DNA from: Schlesneria paludicola DSM 18645
GTDB lineage: Bacteria; Planctomycetota; Planctomycetia; Planctomycetales; Planctomycetaceae
Assembly: GCF_000255655.1 (NCBI RefSeq)
Contig: NZ_JH636434.1
Span: 1,166,045-1,230,044, forward strand
Direction: 5' to 3'
Length of the DNA: 64,000 nucleotides
The position numbers and the translations under genes were made by a program. The notes below the pieces were generated by a model. It had not been told where the DNA came from and did not search any database. It saw nothing but the letters and a program-made list of their open reading frames with translations. How positions within the stretch are numbered: the first letter of the stretch is position 1; each line of letters starts with the position of its first letter. Positions 55,114 through 64,000 of the stretch are shown here, in pieces.

Positions 55114-56061
55114 CTACACTGCGCGAATGCGGGCCTTCAGGACCCGGGCTCGATGGCCGAGGTCTTTGACGATCGAGACGTCCTCGTAGCCGCCATGAGC
55201 GACGGTCAGCTGTTCGAGTGCCTCGGCTTGCTCGGGTGTGAATTCCAGCAGCAATAGTGCTGAGGGGGCCGCAAATCGTGGAGCTTGCTCGATGATTCGT
55301 CGCAGAATGTCCATTCCGTCTGGCCCGCCATCCAAGGCCAGACGCGGCTCATGCTTGGCAACTTCAGCATCCAATTGATCAATCTCGGCGGAAGGGATGT
55401 AGGGCGGATTCCCCACGATGAGATCGAATTGCTTCCCGGCCGGAAGTGCTTCGAATATGTTGGATTCGATGATCTCGACGCGATCCGTCACCTGGTGAGC
55501 AGCCGCATTCTCTCGCGCGATCGCGATTGCGGCGCGACTGATATCAACAGCCGTCACCTTGGCTTGCGGGTTGTTCTTCGCCGTCGAAATCGCCACACAG
55601 CCCGAACCCGTACAGAGATCGAGGATGGTCGGATTGGGTCGAACTTTTGCAGCATCCAGAATCTCGATCACGAGCGTCTCGGTCTCGGGACGCGGAATCA
55701 GTACATCTCGAGTGACGCGAAACTTCAGACTGAAGAATTCACGTTGCCCAACCAGATAGGCCACCGGTTCAGCTTTCGCCCGTCGCTGCACAAGCCCCCG
55801 CATCGTTGCACGAACGGCGTCGTTGAGCGGTTCGTCAAACTGTGTGTACAACTGAATCCGCTGGCAACCCCGCGCATGGGCGAGCAGAATTTCGGCATCG
55901 AGACGCGGCGTATCACTACCGCTCTTCTTCAGGTGAGCCGTCGTCCATTCCAGCACCCGTCGCACCGTCCACGGCTCTTCGGGCGTTGGTGGCGACGTGA
56001 CAGGTTGTTGCGTCACTGATCGACTTCCTTGTTCGATCGAGGCAAAATCCTCGCTCGGCAA
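55114..56061 (-). CDS. prmC: Peptide chain release factor N5-glutamine methyltransferase
   Basis: 315 residues. N-terminal helical domain (EEPWTVRRVLEWTTAHLKKS, TPRLDAEILLAHARGCQRI), then a class I methyltransferase with ILDLCTGSGCVAISTAKNN for SAM binding and the signature FDLIVGNPPYIPSAEI that holds the glutamine side chain. It methylates the GGQ glutamine of release factors. It is downstream of prfA in the same direction, as in many bacteria, with 365 bases in between, which is longer than usual. Confidence 0.95.
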   Translation of the reverse strand: MPSEDFASIEQGSRSVTQQPVTSPPTPEEPWTVRRVLEWTTAHLKKSGSDTPRLDAEILLAHARGCQRIQLYTQFDEPLNDAVRATMRGLVQRRAKAEPVAYLVGQREFFSLKFRVTRDVLIPRPETETLVIEILDAAKVRPNPTILDLCTGSGCVAISTAKNNPQAKVTAVDISRAAIAIARENAAAHQVTDRVEIIESNIFEALPAGKQFDLIVGNPPYIPSAEIDQLDAEVAKHEPRLALDGGPDGMDILRRIIEQAPRFAAPSALLLLEFTPEQAEALEQLTVAHGGYEDVSIVKDLGHRARVLKARIRAV

Positions 56062-56426
56062 ACGGGTTCTCGTGGAGATTCAAAGTGTCCTGATCTTTTA
56101 GGTCGAGACGCTCAGAAAAGATAGTGACATCACCAGGCATCTCGAGGGTCGGCAGTTCCACGAGCACGCCGCAATGAGCTCCTCAATCAACGGAAGAACG
56201 TCTTGTTCAAAGCACACTCCATTTTCGTTGACATGCGTGGGACGGACCGATTCTGGGCGCCGCATAACAGGATCTGCTTCAAAAGCCTCCTGAGCCTGAA
56301 GAATTGATCACGCACCTTGCCCCGCAAGATTACGACGGTTCATTCGGACAAAAGCTTCACGGCGTCCCTCGTTGTCCTGCTCGTCGTTGCGAAGGCCAGA
56401 AGGTGTCATACAGACGTGAAGCTCGA
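56062..56426. other. Gap between prfA and prmC
   Basis: 365 bases between two genes of one pathway on the same strand. A minus ORF (55916-56167) overlaps the prmC start and has no features. No terminator seen. Confidence 0.4.
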
Positions 56427-57503
56427 CTAGGCGAGCGCCGTTCCGCCGCGAAGGCGTTCTTCACGATCGAACTGGACAAGTGCCTGGACGACTTCGTCGA
56501 GATCGCCCTGAATGATTTGATCCAGCTTGTGCACCGTCAGATTAATCCGGTGGTCGGTCAAGCGATTCTGTGGAAAGTTGTATGTCCGAATTCGCTCGCT
56601 GCGGTCACCTGATCCAATCAACGTGCGGCGCTGGGCGGATCGTTCTTTATCGAGCGTGGCCTGTCGCGCTTCCATCAACTTGCTGCGCAGCACGCGCATT
56701 GCCTTGGCTTTGTTCTTGTGCTGACTCTTTTCGTCCTGAATTCGAACCACGATACCAGTTGGAACGTGAGTGATTCGGACGGCGGATTCGGTCTTATTCA
56801 CCTTTTGTCCGCCAGGACCACCCGCGCGCATCGTGTCGATTTGAAGATCTTCATCACGGATCTCGACATCAATGTCGGTTGCTTCGGGCATCACCGCAAC
56901 AGTAGCGGCACTCGTATGCACACGACCTTGTGTTTCCGTTTCCGGAACACGCTGCACGCGATGACCGCCGCTTTCGAACTGAAGTTGATGGAACGCCGCT
57001 TCTCCGGTGATGGATAGCACGACTTCCTTCATGCCCCCCAGTTCATTGGCCGAGAGTTCGAGAACCTCGAATTTCCAGCCCCGCTTTTCCACGAACTTCG
57101 TGTACATGTCGAACAAGTCACGAGCGAACAGCGCAGCTTCATCTCCGCCTGTCCCCGCGCGGATTTCCATGATCAGACTGCCACGGGTGAGCGAATCACC
57201 GGCCGTGACCATATCTTCCAGCTCGGTTCGCAGCGCGTCGTAGCGCGTTTGTAGTTCGCTCAACTCAGCCTGAGCGTATTCTCGCGTTTCCGCATCGTCA
57301 GCAGATTCGATCATCTCGCGAACGGCGGCAACGTCCCCTTCGAGCTGATTGAACTCGCGGATCGAACGCGCGATTTTCCCCAGCCCGCCATGCTCACGCT
57401 GACAATCCAGCATTTTGGCCGTGTCGGCGAGGATCACGGGATCCTGCAGCATCCGTTCCAGCTCTTCGTAGCGAGCCAGCTTAACTTGAAGGGTCGGGAA
57501 CAT
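56427..57503 (-). CDS. prfA: Peptide chain release factor 1
   Basis: About 358 residues from ATG 57503 (a TTG three codons earlier is less likely). Domain 2 carries the RF1 anticodon-mimic region, and domain 3 the universal GGQ loop in [20 protein letters not shown]. The flanking [19 protein letters not shown] and [20 protein letters not shown] are also typical. RF1 reads UAA/UAG and triggers peptide release. The order rpmE-prfA-prmC on one strand is a common translation cluster. Confidence 0.96.
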   Translation of the reverse strand: MFPTLQVKLARYEELERMLQDPVILADTAKMLDCQREHGGLGKIARSIREFNQLEGDVAAVREMIESADDAETREYAQAELSELQTRYDALRTELEDMVTAGDSLTRGSLIMEIRAGTGGDEAALFARDLFDMYTKFVEKRGWKFEVLELSANELGGMKEVVLSITGEAAFHQLQFESGGHRVQRVPETETQGRVHTSAATVAVMPEATDIDVEIRDEDLQIDTMRAGGPGGQKVNKTESAVRITHVPTGIVVRIQDEKSQHKNKAKAMRVLRSKLMEARQATLDKERSAQRRTLIGSGDRSERIRTYNFPQNRLTDHRINLTVHKLDQIIQGDLDEVVQALVQFDREERLRGGTALA

Positions 57504-57656
57504 GATGGTCAAACGCTGAATGACCCGCCGTTAAAAGCGGCAGAACGCTGCAAATGCAGAAAAAACATCTATATCGAGCCGACCAGACCCGGTTCGCAAC
57601 GGCCTGAAATCGACCGAAACGTCGAGCAATCGCATTTCTGCCCGATGGCAATCCAA

Positions 57657-57690
57657 AAGGACCGCAGATCGTTTGCCGATCTGCGGCCTT
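57657..57690 (-). terminator. Terminator after rpmE
   Basis: CCGCAGATC and GATCTGCGG form a 9-bp core stem with extended AAGG/CCTT flanks and a 7-base loop. On the minus strand it is followed by CCTTTTGG. It lies between rpmE and prfA, so it may attenuate rather than end transcription. Confidence 0.8.
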
Positions 57691-57724
57691 CGAATGATGC
57701 GTGAAGTCTGATTGGCAGACAACC

Positions 57725-58006
57725 TCAGGACTTGGGAGCTTCTTCCGTTGCGGCTTCGTCCTTCTTGCCCCAATTGTACTTGCGTTGGAATTTTTCCACG
57801 CGACCAGCGGCATCGATGAATTTTTGCTTACCGGTGAAGAACGGATGCGAGGCCGAGCTGATATCGACAGTGACCAGCGGAAGCTGCTTGCCTTCGTACT
57901 CACAAGTCTTTGGTGTCTTGATAGTTGACCCGATCAAGAACTGGATCCCGGTTGAGGTATCCTGAAATACGACATCTCGGTACTCGGGGTGAATTCCCTC
58001 TTTCAT
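57725..58006 (-). CDS. rpmE: 50S ribosomal protein L31 (type B, zinc-free)
   Basis: 93 residues from ATG 58006. [51 protein letters not shown] and [15 protein letters not shown] are L31 blocks. The CxxC zinc knuckles of type A L31 are absent, which marks the type B (C-minus) form; in some bacteria that form replaces the zinc form under zinc limitation. The charged tail [11 protein letters not shown] extends it slightly. AGGG lies about ten bases before the start. Confidence 0.94.
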   Translation of the reverse strand: MKEGIHPEYRDVVFQDTSTGIQFLIGSTIKTPKTCEYEGKQLPLVTVDISSASHPFFTGKQKFIDAAGRVEKFQRKYNWGKKDEAATEEAPKS

Positions 58007-58436
58007 GATCCAACTACCCTGCAAAGTGTACACCGCCAGACATTGACATCAGTCACAGCGGAAGTGAACGGACGACGATTGCTGTAAATTCCAAGACGAC
58101 GATCTGGAAGCCAATCGGATCGGGGAGTGTAAGAATTCAAGAAATCCATCGCAAGGCTTTTGAGCAGAAATGTTTGATTCGGCGCGCTTTTCTCTGGATC
58201 TGAGACGACAGGTCGCCTCCTGTATCTCGCAGTCGCCCGCAAAATCGAGGTGCGCACTGCCGATCGGGCCCTGAAGATTCCTCCAGACATCCTCGTGAAA
58301 CGAAATTCTGATACAGACTTTGCAAGGTGTTTGCCATGGCTTGGTCAATCGAGTGGACACCCCTTACAATCTTTCTTCGAAACGTGTCGCTCCATCTGCT
58401 GATGACGCTCCATAACCGAATTTTGAGTTCCGCTTC
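58007..58436. other. Divergent intergenic region
   Basis: 430 bases between rpmE (minus) and the DtxR-type regulator (plus). Only unfeatured short ORFs. It must carry both promoters; I could not find a convincing palindromic operator. Confidence 0.4.
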
Positions 58437-59102
58437 ATGCCAACGTTGACGGTCGAGAACTATCTCAAAACGACACTGCTCACCGGGCAGAAGACAGGTT
58501 CAGACTGGGTGACAACCGGCCAGTTAGCCACCGCATTGTCCGTCGCGCCCGGCACTGTCACCGCGATGCTGAAGACGTTGGCAGAATCCGGACACGCCGA
58601 CTACCGCCCGTACGAAGGAGTCCGATTGACGAAGGTCGGTCGCGAAGTTGCCGTGCGGATCCTGCGGCGGCACCGACTCATTGAGTTGTTTCTTGTGAAA
58701 ACGTTGGGACTCGACTGGGACCAGGTCCATGAAGAAGCAGAGAACATGGAACATGCGGTCAGCGACAACCTTGTCGATCGCATGGACGAATTCCTTGGGC
58801 GTCCGATCGCCGACCCCCATGGAGACCCCATCCCTTCTGCCAATGGAGCGATGCGGGGTCACCCGGAACGAGCCATTCCGCTCGACTCTGTCTCACCCGG
58901 GCAATGCGTTCGAATTATTCGCGTCACCGATCAGGAAGGTGAGTTCTTGCGATTTCTGAGCGATTCCGGAATCTCGCTCCACAAGGAATGCCGCGTGGTT
59001 TACAACAGTCGTGAAGCGGGAATTGTCACAGCCGAAGTCGATGGTCGGAATGTGACTTTGGGCCACCCGGCAGCCAGACAATTGTTGGTTGAACTGATTT
59101 AA
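58437..59102 (+). CDS. DtxR/MntR-family metal-dependent transcriptional regulator
   Basis: 221 residues. An N-terminal winged helix (VTTGQLATALSVAPGTVTAM, LKTLAESGHADYRPYEGVRL) is followed by the metal-binding dimerisation domain with DWDQVHEEAENMEHAVSDNL, DRMDEFLGRPIADPHGDPIP, the ligands HEEAE, EH and DPHGDP matching the family, and a C-terminal FeoA/SH3-like domain (PGQCVRIIRVTDQEGEFLRF, SGISLHKECRVVY). Members repress iron or manganese genes when loaded with Fe(II) or Mn(II). The ZIP transporter 3.5 kb away is a candidate target, by inference only. Confidence 0.93.
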   Translation: MPTLTVENYLKTTLLTGQKTGSDWVTTGQLATALSVAPGTVTAMLKTLAESGHADYRPYEGVRLTKVGREVAVRILRRHRLIELFLVKTLGLDWDQVHEEAENMEHAVSDNLVDRMDEFLGRPIADPHGDPIPSANGAMRGHPERAIPLDSVSPGQCVRIIRVTDQEGEFLRFLSDSGISLHKECRVVYNSREAGIVTAEVDGRNVTLGHPAARQLLVELI

Positions 59103-59137
59103 GATCTCCCGGTTGCCGTCAACGGAAGTGAACGGCT

Positions 59138-59701
59138 GTGGTCCCAGAACCCCGAAGTGCCTACGCACTGCAATTCTTCGTGTTGGCGACGTCGCTCCTC
59201 GCGATTGCCGCCGGGCTGTCCCTTGTCTTGGTGACACAATTCCCCGCACACCACGCGCATCAGGCAAACCATTTTTCAAGAGCGTTCGCACTCAGCACAG
59301 GCCTGCTTTTGTCAGGAAGCATCTGCGTTGACGGTGCTGTCAGGGCCGTTCGACGCGAGCGCCAATGGCTGTTCCGAAACTGGCTGGGACTCGGCCTGAC
59401 GGCAGGCGTCACGTTCGTCGCGGTTCAGACCTACGCACTGACGACCTTGATTCGACAACAACCCCCGACAGAAGCCGAAACCGGCGCGGCGGCATTTGTC
59501 GCCGTGTTCGCCACGCTGCATGGAATGCATTTCATCATTGCACTGCTATTCCTCTGCTACATCACCGTACAGGCCGCGGCGGACCGATATGACCATGAGT
59601 ACTACTGGGGCGTGACGGTCTGCGCCTGGTTTTGGCACGCGCTCGCTGTGGTGTGGATCGCAATCTTGTTTGTGATGCTGATCGCACGAACTTTTGCCTG
59701 A
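59138..59701 (+). CDS. Heme-copper oxidase subunit III-like membrane protein
   Basis: 187 residues with five membrane helices: FFVLATSLLAIAAGLSLVLV, FALSTGLLLSGSICVDGAV, NWLGLGLTAGVTFVAVQTYA, AFVAVFATLHGMHFIIALLF and WFWHALAVVWIAILFVMLIA. The HGMHFIIALLFL and YWGVTVCAWFWHALAVVWI blocks are those of cytochrome c oxidase subunit III. The start GTG 59138 follows GGAAG with seven bases' spacing. No other oxidase subunit is adjacent, so it may be a stray copy or belong to an oxidase encoded elsewhere. Confidence 0.8.
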   Translation: MVPEPRSAYALQFFVLATSLLAIAAGLSLVLVTQFPAHHAHQANHFSRAFALSTGLLLSGSICVDGAVRAVRRERQWLFRNWLGLGLTAGVTFVAVQTYALTTLIRQQPPTEAETGAAAFVAVFATLHGMHFIIALLFLCYITVQAAADRYDHEYYWGVTVCAWFWHALAVVWIAILFVMLIARTFA

Positions 59702-59794
59702 ATTGGCACGTTGATCGACTCGAATCGAGCACGCCAACGAGCCTGTGGGCGATACGCGCGACCCCGATCCAGTGAGAGCAAAGTGCCACGGCAA

Positions 59795-61024
59795 CTATTG
59801 ATTGAATTTCGGGCGGCGCTTCTGCGAGAACGCCGCGATCCCTTCGCGAGCGTCTGGCTGTTCGAGACACTGAATGTATGCTGCCGTATCGGCCAGGTGC
59901 GCCACCTTGGGCTGCAAACCTTCGTCCAAGTAAATCAGGCGTTTCGTCTGACGCAGCGCCTCGGCGGGTTGAGCGAGCAACTTGCCCGCCAGCGCACGAG
60001 CGGTCGAATGGAGGCGATTCTGGGGAACCACCTCGTGCACTAAACCATAGGTCAACGCCAGTTGCGACGAAATCGATTCACCCAATAGACAGAGTTCAAG
60101 CGCACGCGACTTTCCCACCAGCGAGGTCAGTTGCGCGATTCCGTATCCAGGCGGCCACCCCAACAGGATCTCCGGCATCCCAAAACGAGCCGAATGAGCT
60201 GCGACACGGAAATCGCACGAATAGGCACAGACACAGCCACCACCAAATGCAGCTCCGTTCACGGCCGCGATAAAAATCTGTGGCAACCGCTCCCACGTCA
60301 AATACAATTCGGCCTGCCGGTGACTGAGGTTCGTCGCCGTCGCCAGATCCAAAGTCCCCACCTCTTTGACGTCATCGCCCGCGCAAAACGCATCACCCGC
60401 CCCCGTGAGAATCACGACGCGAATCTCGGGGTGCCCCGCCAACCAGGCATTCAGTGACTCCAGATCGGCCGTCATCTGGACATTGACGGCATTCAACTTG
60501 GCAGGCCGGTTCAGGGTTACTGTCACTAATGCCCCGTCACGAACCGCCTCCAGCGTTGCCAGCTTGGAAAGCTCCCCAGAATTGGGTGTCTGATACGATG
60601 GCAGCACGGCTCCCTGAGTCATCGCCTGAACCTTTTCTTTCAACTTATCAGCAAACCGGGCGATGGTGATCACAGCGCGGCGATGCGTGCCGCGGCCGAT
60701 CACATCACGTTCGTCAGAGGCGGTGATCTCAAACTCGACGAAGCGCCCTTCGACGGCGATGACGCGCGCGTGCCCCCGCACCGGTGCCTGAAGGGGCGTG
60801 GCGGCCAGATGCTCAACATGAACATTCACCCCCACCGATTCTTCCCCTTCATCGAGGAATGGCCGCAGAACCTCCCGTGCCGTGTACTCCATCAAGGCAA
60901 TCATGGACGGCGTCGAGAAGACAATCGCGCTGGATGAGCGTCCTTGCCCCAAGTGAATTGCGTCGGCACACGCGACCATCCGCTCAAGTGTCGCAGACGC
61001 CCCAATCTGAAGCTCAGGTTTCAT
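59795..61024 (-). CDS. Hotdog thioesterase - enoyl-CoA hydratase fusion
   Basis: 409 residues in two parts. Residues ~1-135 are a hotdog domain resembling fluoroacetyl-CoA thioesterase-like proteins (IVFSTPSMIALMEYTAREVL, ESVGVNVHVEHLAATPLQA, VRGHARVIAVEGRFVEFEI). Residues ~150-409 are a crotonase: VTVTLNRPAKLNAVNVQMTA, VVILTGAGDAFCAGDDVKEV, AAVNGAAFGGGCVCAYSCDF and RFGMPEILLGWPPGYGIAQL. Crotonases hydrate or otherwise modify CoA thioesters. The natural pairing would hydrolyse or hydrate an acyl-CoA; the actual substrate is not visible. Its ATG overlaps the stop of the upstream dehydrogenase (ATGA), so it is translationally coupled to it. Confidence 0.85.
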   Translation of the reverse strand: MKPELQIGASATLERMVACADAIHLGQGRSSSAIVFSTPSMIALMEYTAREVLRPFLDEGEESVGVNVHVEHLAATPLQAPVRGHARVIAVEGRFVEFEITASDERDVIGRGTHRRAVITIARFADKLKEKVQAMTQGAVLPSYQTPNSGELSKLATLEAVRDGALVTVTLNRPAKLNAVNVQMTADLESLNAWLAGHPEIRVVILTGAGDAFCAGDDVKEVGTLDLATATNLSHRQAELYLTWERLPQIFIAAVNGAAFGGGCVCAYSCDFRVAAHSARFGMPEILLGWPPGYGIAQLTSLVGKSRALELCLLGESISSQLALTYGLVHEVVPQNRLHSTARALAGKLLAQPAEALRQTKRLIYLDEGLQPKVAHLADTAAYIQCLEQPDAREGIAAFSQKRRPKFNQ

Positions 61025-64000
61025 TGGCCACTCTTAATTGCCGCGATAATGTCGGCCAGTTGTTGTGGGCTGAGATCTTTTTCCAGACCTTCCGGCATCA
61101 GCGAAACGGCATTCGAGACCAGTTCATCGAGTGTATCGCGCAGCAGGACATCCTCTTTGGCTTCCGCACGCCGCAAGGTGACACTGGCAGCCGTCTCGGA
61201 TGAGATAATTCCCGTGTGAATCTTCCCTTCCTTCGTCACCGCCGTGTAGGTCTGAAAGCTCGGCTGCGCTTCGCGATTTGGATCGAGAATCGCAATCAAC
61301 AGGTCCGCCGGGGATTTGTTTTGAACACTGACGAAATCGGGCCCGACCTGATGCCCTGACGTGCCGACACGGTGACACTGCGCACAGGTTTTTGCATAGA
61401 GCAACCTGCCACGTGCCGCATCCCCCGTCAGCTCCAACGCAGGTTGGAAGGCCGCAACAACCTCTTTGCGATTGCTAACAGGCTCGGCGAGAACCTCTTT
61501 CGCCAACTCCTTGACTCGCGCCTGCGGATGACTCATCAAGACTTGCCGCTTGTCGCGATCGATTTCACCCGGCTTGATCGTGGACGCTTTGATCGCCTCT
61601 AACAGGACGATCGCTCCCCCACCCGACTGGACAAGATTGTCGACAACTTCCGCACGCGTCGCGGGACCGAATGTCTTCCAGGGTTCGAGCAGTGCCCCAT
61701 AGGCCGCTGGCGTGCCATGAGTGGCCAACGACTTAACGGCTGCGATCTGCAACGAGGGAATCGTTTGAGGCGTTAGTAGCTCTGGCAGAACCTGCTGCGC
61801 CAAATCCGCGTTCCCGAGCGCCAGCAGCCGCACGGCAGAGAGTCGGCTCGCTTCCGGAACCGCCGGATCAGCAGCCAACTTGCTGATCCGCTGGAAGAAG
61901 GAATCCAGGGAGGCCCGCGTTGCTGCCCCCGAGGACGCATCCGTCAAAATTTTCTGAAACGTCGTGCCGCGGCGCTGAACACCGTCCCCCAGTGCCAGCA
62001 ACACTGAAATCTTCGTCGATTCGGGAACAGCGTCTTGCATCGTTGAACCCAGCAGCACCACGCTGTCATGCGAATCCGCCGCAGAACCAATCAGCCGCGC
62101 CAGATCGGCGAGCAACGGCTGAACGGCGTCCGAATTCGCCGCAAGCAACTCTTTCGCAATGGCCCCCATCTGTGAGTAGCACGATGACAACCATGCCGTT
62201 CGCAAGTCGGCATCGGCGGCCGCCTTGTCAGCAATCGACCTCAAACCCGGTACGGCATACTGCGCCGGCAATTCTCCCAGCGTAAAGGCCAACTGCCAGC
62301 GAACACGGGATGCTGGGTCATTGCCGAGGGCCAGTACAACCTTCGCCAGGTCGGGCGCGGTCTGGATGAATTTGGGTACCAATCGCAAGCCGAGCTCACG
62401 CAGGTGCTCGTCGGAATCCTTCAGCGCCACCATGACATCCCCCGCAGCCAAAGCGTTCAGCCCCTGCAACGACCAGATTGCATGCGCACGCGCTTCCGGC
62501 GTCACGGTGGAGTCGGCTGACGAGACAAGTTGACGCAACGGCTCAACAGCCGACTGTTCATTCCGCTCAACAATCATCCGCTGCGCGGTGTCGCGGATTG
62601 TGCCATGCGGCGACTTCAACTTGGCGACCAGCTCAAGAGCCGTGAGCTTGCCGAGGTCTGGTGGTGCTTCCCGGTGAAAACCAGGTGGAACGAGCCGCCA
62701 GACGCGCCCCTTGTCATGCCCCGACTCCAGATCAACAAACGCCTTGATGTCGTCCGGAATCGAGATCGGATGTTCGATCGTTTCGCGGTACATATCCAAT
62801 ACGTATAGAGTTCCATCTGGGGCGTTCACAAAGTTGACGGGGCGGAACCAGTTGTCATCGGAGGTCAGGAACTCGACATTCTCATCCGCGCGGGATGCGA
62901 TGAAGCTGATGCCATTGGGCGTCAACTTCTTCCGGTGCACCAGATTGCCGCCGCAGTCTCCAATGAAGACATCGCCACGAAATTCGGTGGGATAAGCGCC
63001 GCCACGATAGACCGTAACACCCGTTGCAGACGTAAAAAAGCCGATCGGAACAAGCTCCGAAGCGGGCAGCCGCTTCTTCATCTCGGGATCCGCCGCCCGG
63101 CGCGCCGTCCTGACCAGGCGCCAGGGCTCTGCTGTGCTCGTCCGGAAGACCGTGGCCGCGGCACCTTCTTTTGCGATCGAACGTGTCATGTCCGGAATTG
63201 CGAGCAGGGGATTGCGCTCCAGATAGTTCAGCGGCCAAGCCACATGGATGATGTGGTTACTGTTGTTGCAGATGAATCGATCACCCCAATTGTCGATTGT
63301 GTGCCCAAACTGCTGCCCCCCTGAAACCATCGTCAGCTCGCGAGTTTTGGGATCAAGCCGCAAATCGCGTCGACCGGGCGTGAATTTGTACTCAGGTTTG
63401 CCATTGTGAGCGGGAACGGTCAAATCGCCACCAGCAATACCTGAAGAGAAGTAGATTGCGTTATCCCGCCCCCACTCCAGACCATTCGAAAGGGCTTGGA
63501 CATTGGATGAATTGAAGCCCGTGCACACGATCTCTTTAACGTCCGCGACGTCGTCACCGTCTGTATCTTTCATGAAGTAGAGGCTTGGCGGAGCGATCAC
63601 AAAGACGCCACCCTGTGAGCAGATCACCGACTGCGGCCAGCGCAACTTGTCCGCAAAAATGACGCTCTTATCCATTCGCCCGTCGCCGTTCGTATCGGTC
63701 AAGAGACGAATCCGCCCCCAGGTCTCGGGCCGCTGTTGCTTGTACTTTTCGACCCGCTGTTCGGGCAAAAATGGGTAGTCATTCATCTCGACGACGTACA
63801 TGCGACCATGCTCGTCGAATGCCGCATCAATCGGGTCGACGACATTCGGCTCCGCCGCGACCAGTTCCAACGAAAACCCTCGTTCAAGCTTGAACGATTT
63901 CTGAGCCTCCGCAGGCGTTCGGGGCGGAATTCGCGGCATCAATTCGGCGAGACTTTTTTCTTGCGCATGAAGCACTGACGCCGAAAATCCGATGCAACCA
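61021..64000 (-). CDS. PVC-type membrane-bound dehydrogenase with HEAT repeats and cytochrome c module, 5' end outside window
   Basis: At least 984 residues; reading upstream of 63975 stays open to the window edge (ending GFSASVLHAQEK, a signal-peptide end), so the true start lies beyond. The first ~440 residues form a sugar-dehydrogenase-type beta-propeller: DAAFDEHGRMYVVEMNDYPF, DTNGDGRMDKSVIFADKL and GGNLVHRKKLTPNGISF. HEAT-like repeats follow (~450-840). The C-terminal module CAQCHRVGTSGHQVGPDFVS binds one haem. This layout is a large planctomycete family of unknown substrate, exported to the periplasm. Its stop overlaps the next gene's start. Confidence 0.9.
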   Translation of the reverse strand, partial: GCIGFSASVLHAQEKSLAELMPRIPPRTPAEAQKSFKLERGFSLELVAAEPNVVDPIDAAFDEHGRMYVVEMNDYPFLPEQRVEKYKQQRPETWGRIRLLTDTNGDGRMDKSVIFADKLRWPQSVICSQGGVFVIAPPSLYFMKDTDGDDVADVKEIVCTGFNSSNVQALSNGLEWGRDNAIYFSSGIAGGDLTVPAHNGKPEYKFTPGRRDLRLDPKTRELTMVSGGQQFGHTIDNWGDRFICNNSNHIIHVAWPLNYLERNPLLAIPDMTRSIAKEGAAATVFRTSTAEPWRLVRTARRAADPEMKKRLPASELVPIGFFTSATGVTVYRGGAYPTEFRGDVFIGDCGGNLVHRKKLTPNGISFIASRADENVEFLTSDDNWFRPVNFVNAPDGTLYVLDMYRETIEHPISIPDDIKAFVDLESGHDKGRVWRLVPPGFHREAPPDLGKLTALELVAKLKSPHGTIRDTAQRMIVERNEQSAVEPLRQLVSSADSTVTPEARAHAIWSLQGLNALAAGDVMVALKDSDEHLRELGLRLVPKFIQTAPDLAKVVLALGNDPASRVRWQLAFTLGELPAQYAVPGLRSIADKAAADADLRTAWLSSCYSQMGAIAKELLAANSDAVQPLLADLARLIGSAADSHDSVVLLGSTMQDAVPESTKISVLLALGDGVQRRGTTFQKILTDASSGAATRASLDSFFQRISKLAADPAVPEASRLSAVRLLALGNADLAQQVLPELLTPQTIPSLQIAAVKSLATHGTPAAYGALLEPWKTFGPATRAEVVDNLVQSGGGAIVLLEAIKASTIKPGEIDRDKRQVLMSHPQARVKELAKEVLAEPVSNRKEVVAAFQPALELTGDAARGRLLYAKTCAQCHRVGTSGHQVGPDFVSVQNKSPADLLIAILDPNREAQPSFQTYTAVTKEGKIHTGIISSETAASVTLRRAEAKEDVLLRDTLDELVSNAVSLMPEGLEKDLSPQQLADIIAAIKSGQ

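Overview
The window looks like a chromosomal segment of a planctomycete (Planctomycetota, Planctomycetales; a moderate-GC Planctomycetaceae/Schlesneria-type genome is my guess). The evidence is a DUF1559-type prepilin-like protein with a GDGSVR C-terminus, a PVC-type membrane-bound dehydrogenase with a CxxCH cytochrome module, a WD40/caspase-fold giant, many Tat-secreted unknowns, and housekeeping genes with planctomycete-like lengths.

Layout. 1-1.9 kb is the 3' end of a large repetitive RTX-like surface protein. 2.0-5.3 kb (minus) holds a putative beta-barrel protein and a HEAT/YHS-like secreted protein. 5.8-11.2 kb is a giant WD40 protein ending in a caspase fold that lacks both catalytic residues. 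11.7-15.6 kb has a DUF1559 protein, a glycosyltransferase and a zinc-ribbon methyltransferase. 16.0-21.4 kb is a degraded mobile island beside tRNA-Ser(GCU): an IS3 element with a frameshift, fragments of two ISAs1-like copies, IS5 and IS701-like transposases, one AT-richer orphan membrane protein, and a tyrosine recombinase whose 5' end is cut by an ISAs1 remnant.

21.8-34.9 kb is ordinary genome: a coupled three-gene minus-strand set (membrane protein, 60-residue ORF, PIG-L deacetylase), rnhA, infA, serC, a Gly/His/Tyr-rich secreted TPR protein, a cupin, a SYLF protein, folK, a lone Flp pilin, a YbjN-like Tat protein and a Nudix hydrolase. 35.4-41.4 kb is a second mobile-element graveyard (IS256, ISAs1, IS200/IS605, IS630) enclosing two orphan genes.

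41.8-64 kb returns to core and planctomycete-specific genes: an ABC exporter, two tandem Tat-secreted paralogues of unknown function, a lipoprotein, a thioredoxin/YHS-like protein, an ABC-2 permease, an ABC half-transporter with a dead ATPase domain, DUF2760, a ZIP metal transporter, the rpmE-prfA-prmC translation cluster, a DtxR-type metalloregulator, a COX III-like protein, a hotdog-crotonase fusion, and the window-edge membrane-bound dehydrogenase.

I saw no CRISPR array, rRNA operon, phage structural genes or recognisable defence operon. The most unusual items are the pseudo-caspase WD40 giant, the ABC protein with a degenerate NBD, the tandem Tat paralogues, the thioesterase-crotonase fusion coupled to the dehydrogenase, and the Gly/His-to-Tyr/Gly low-complexity secreted protein.
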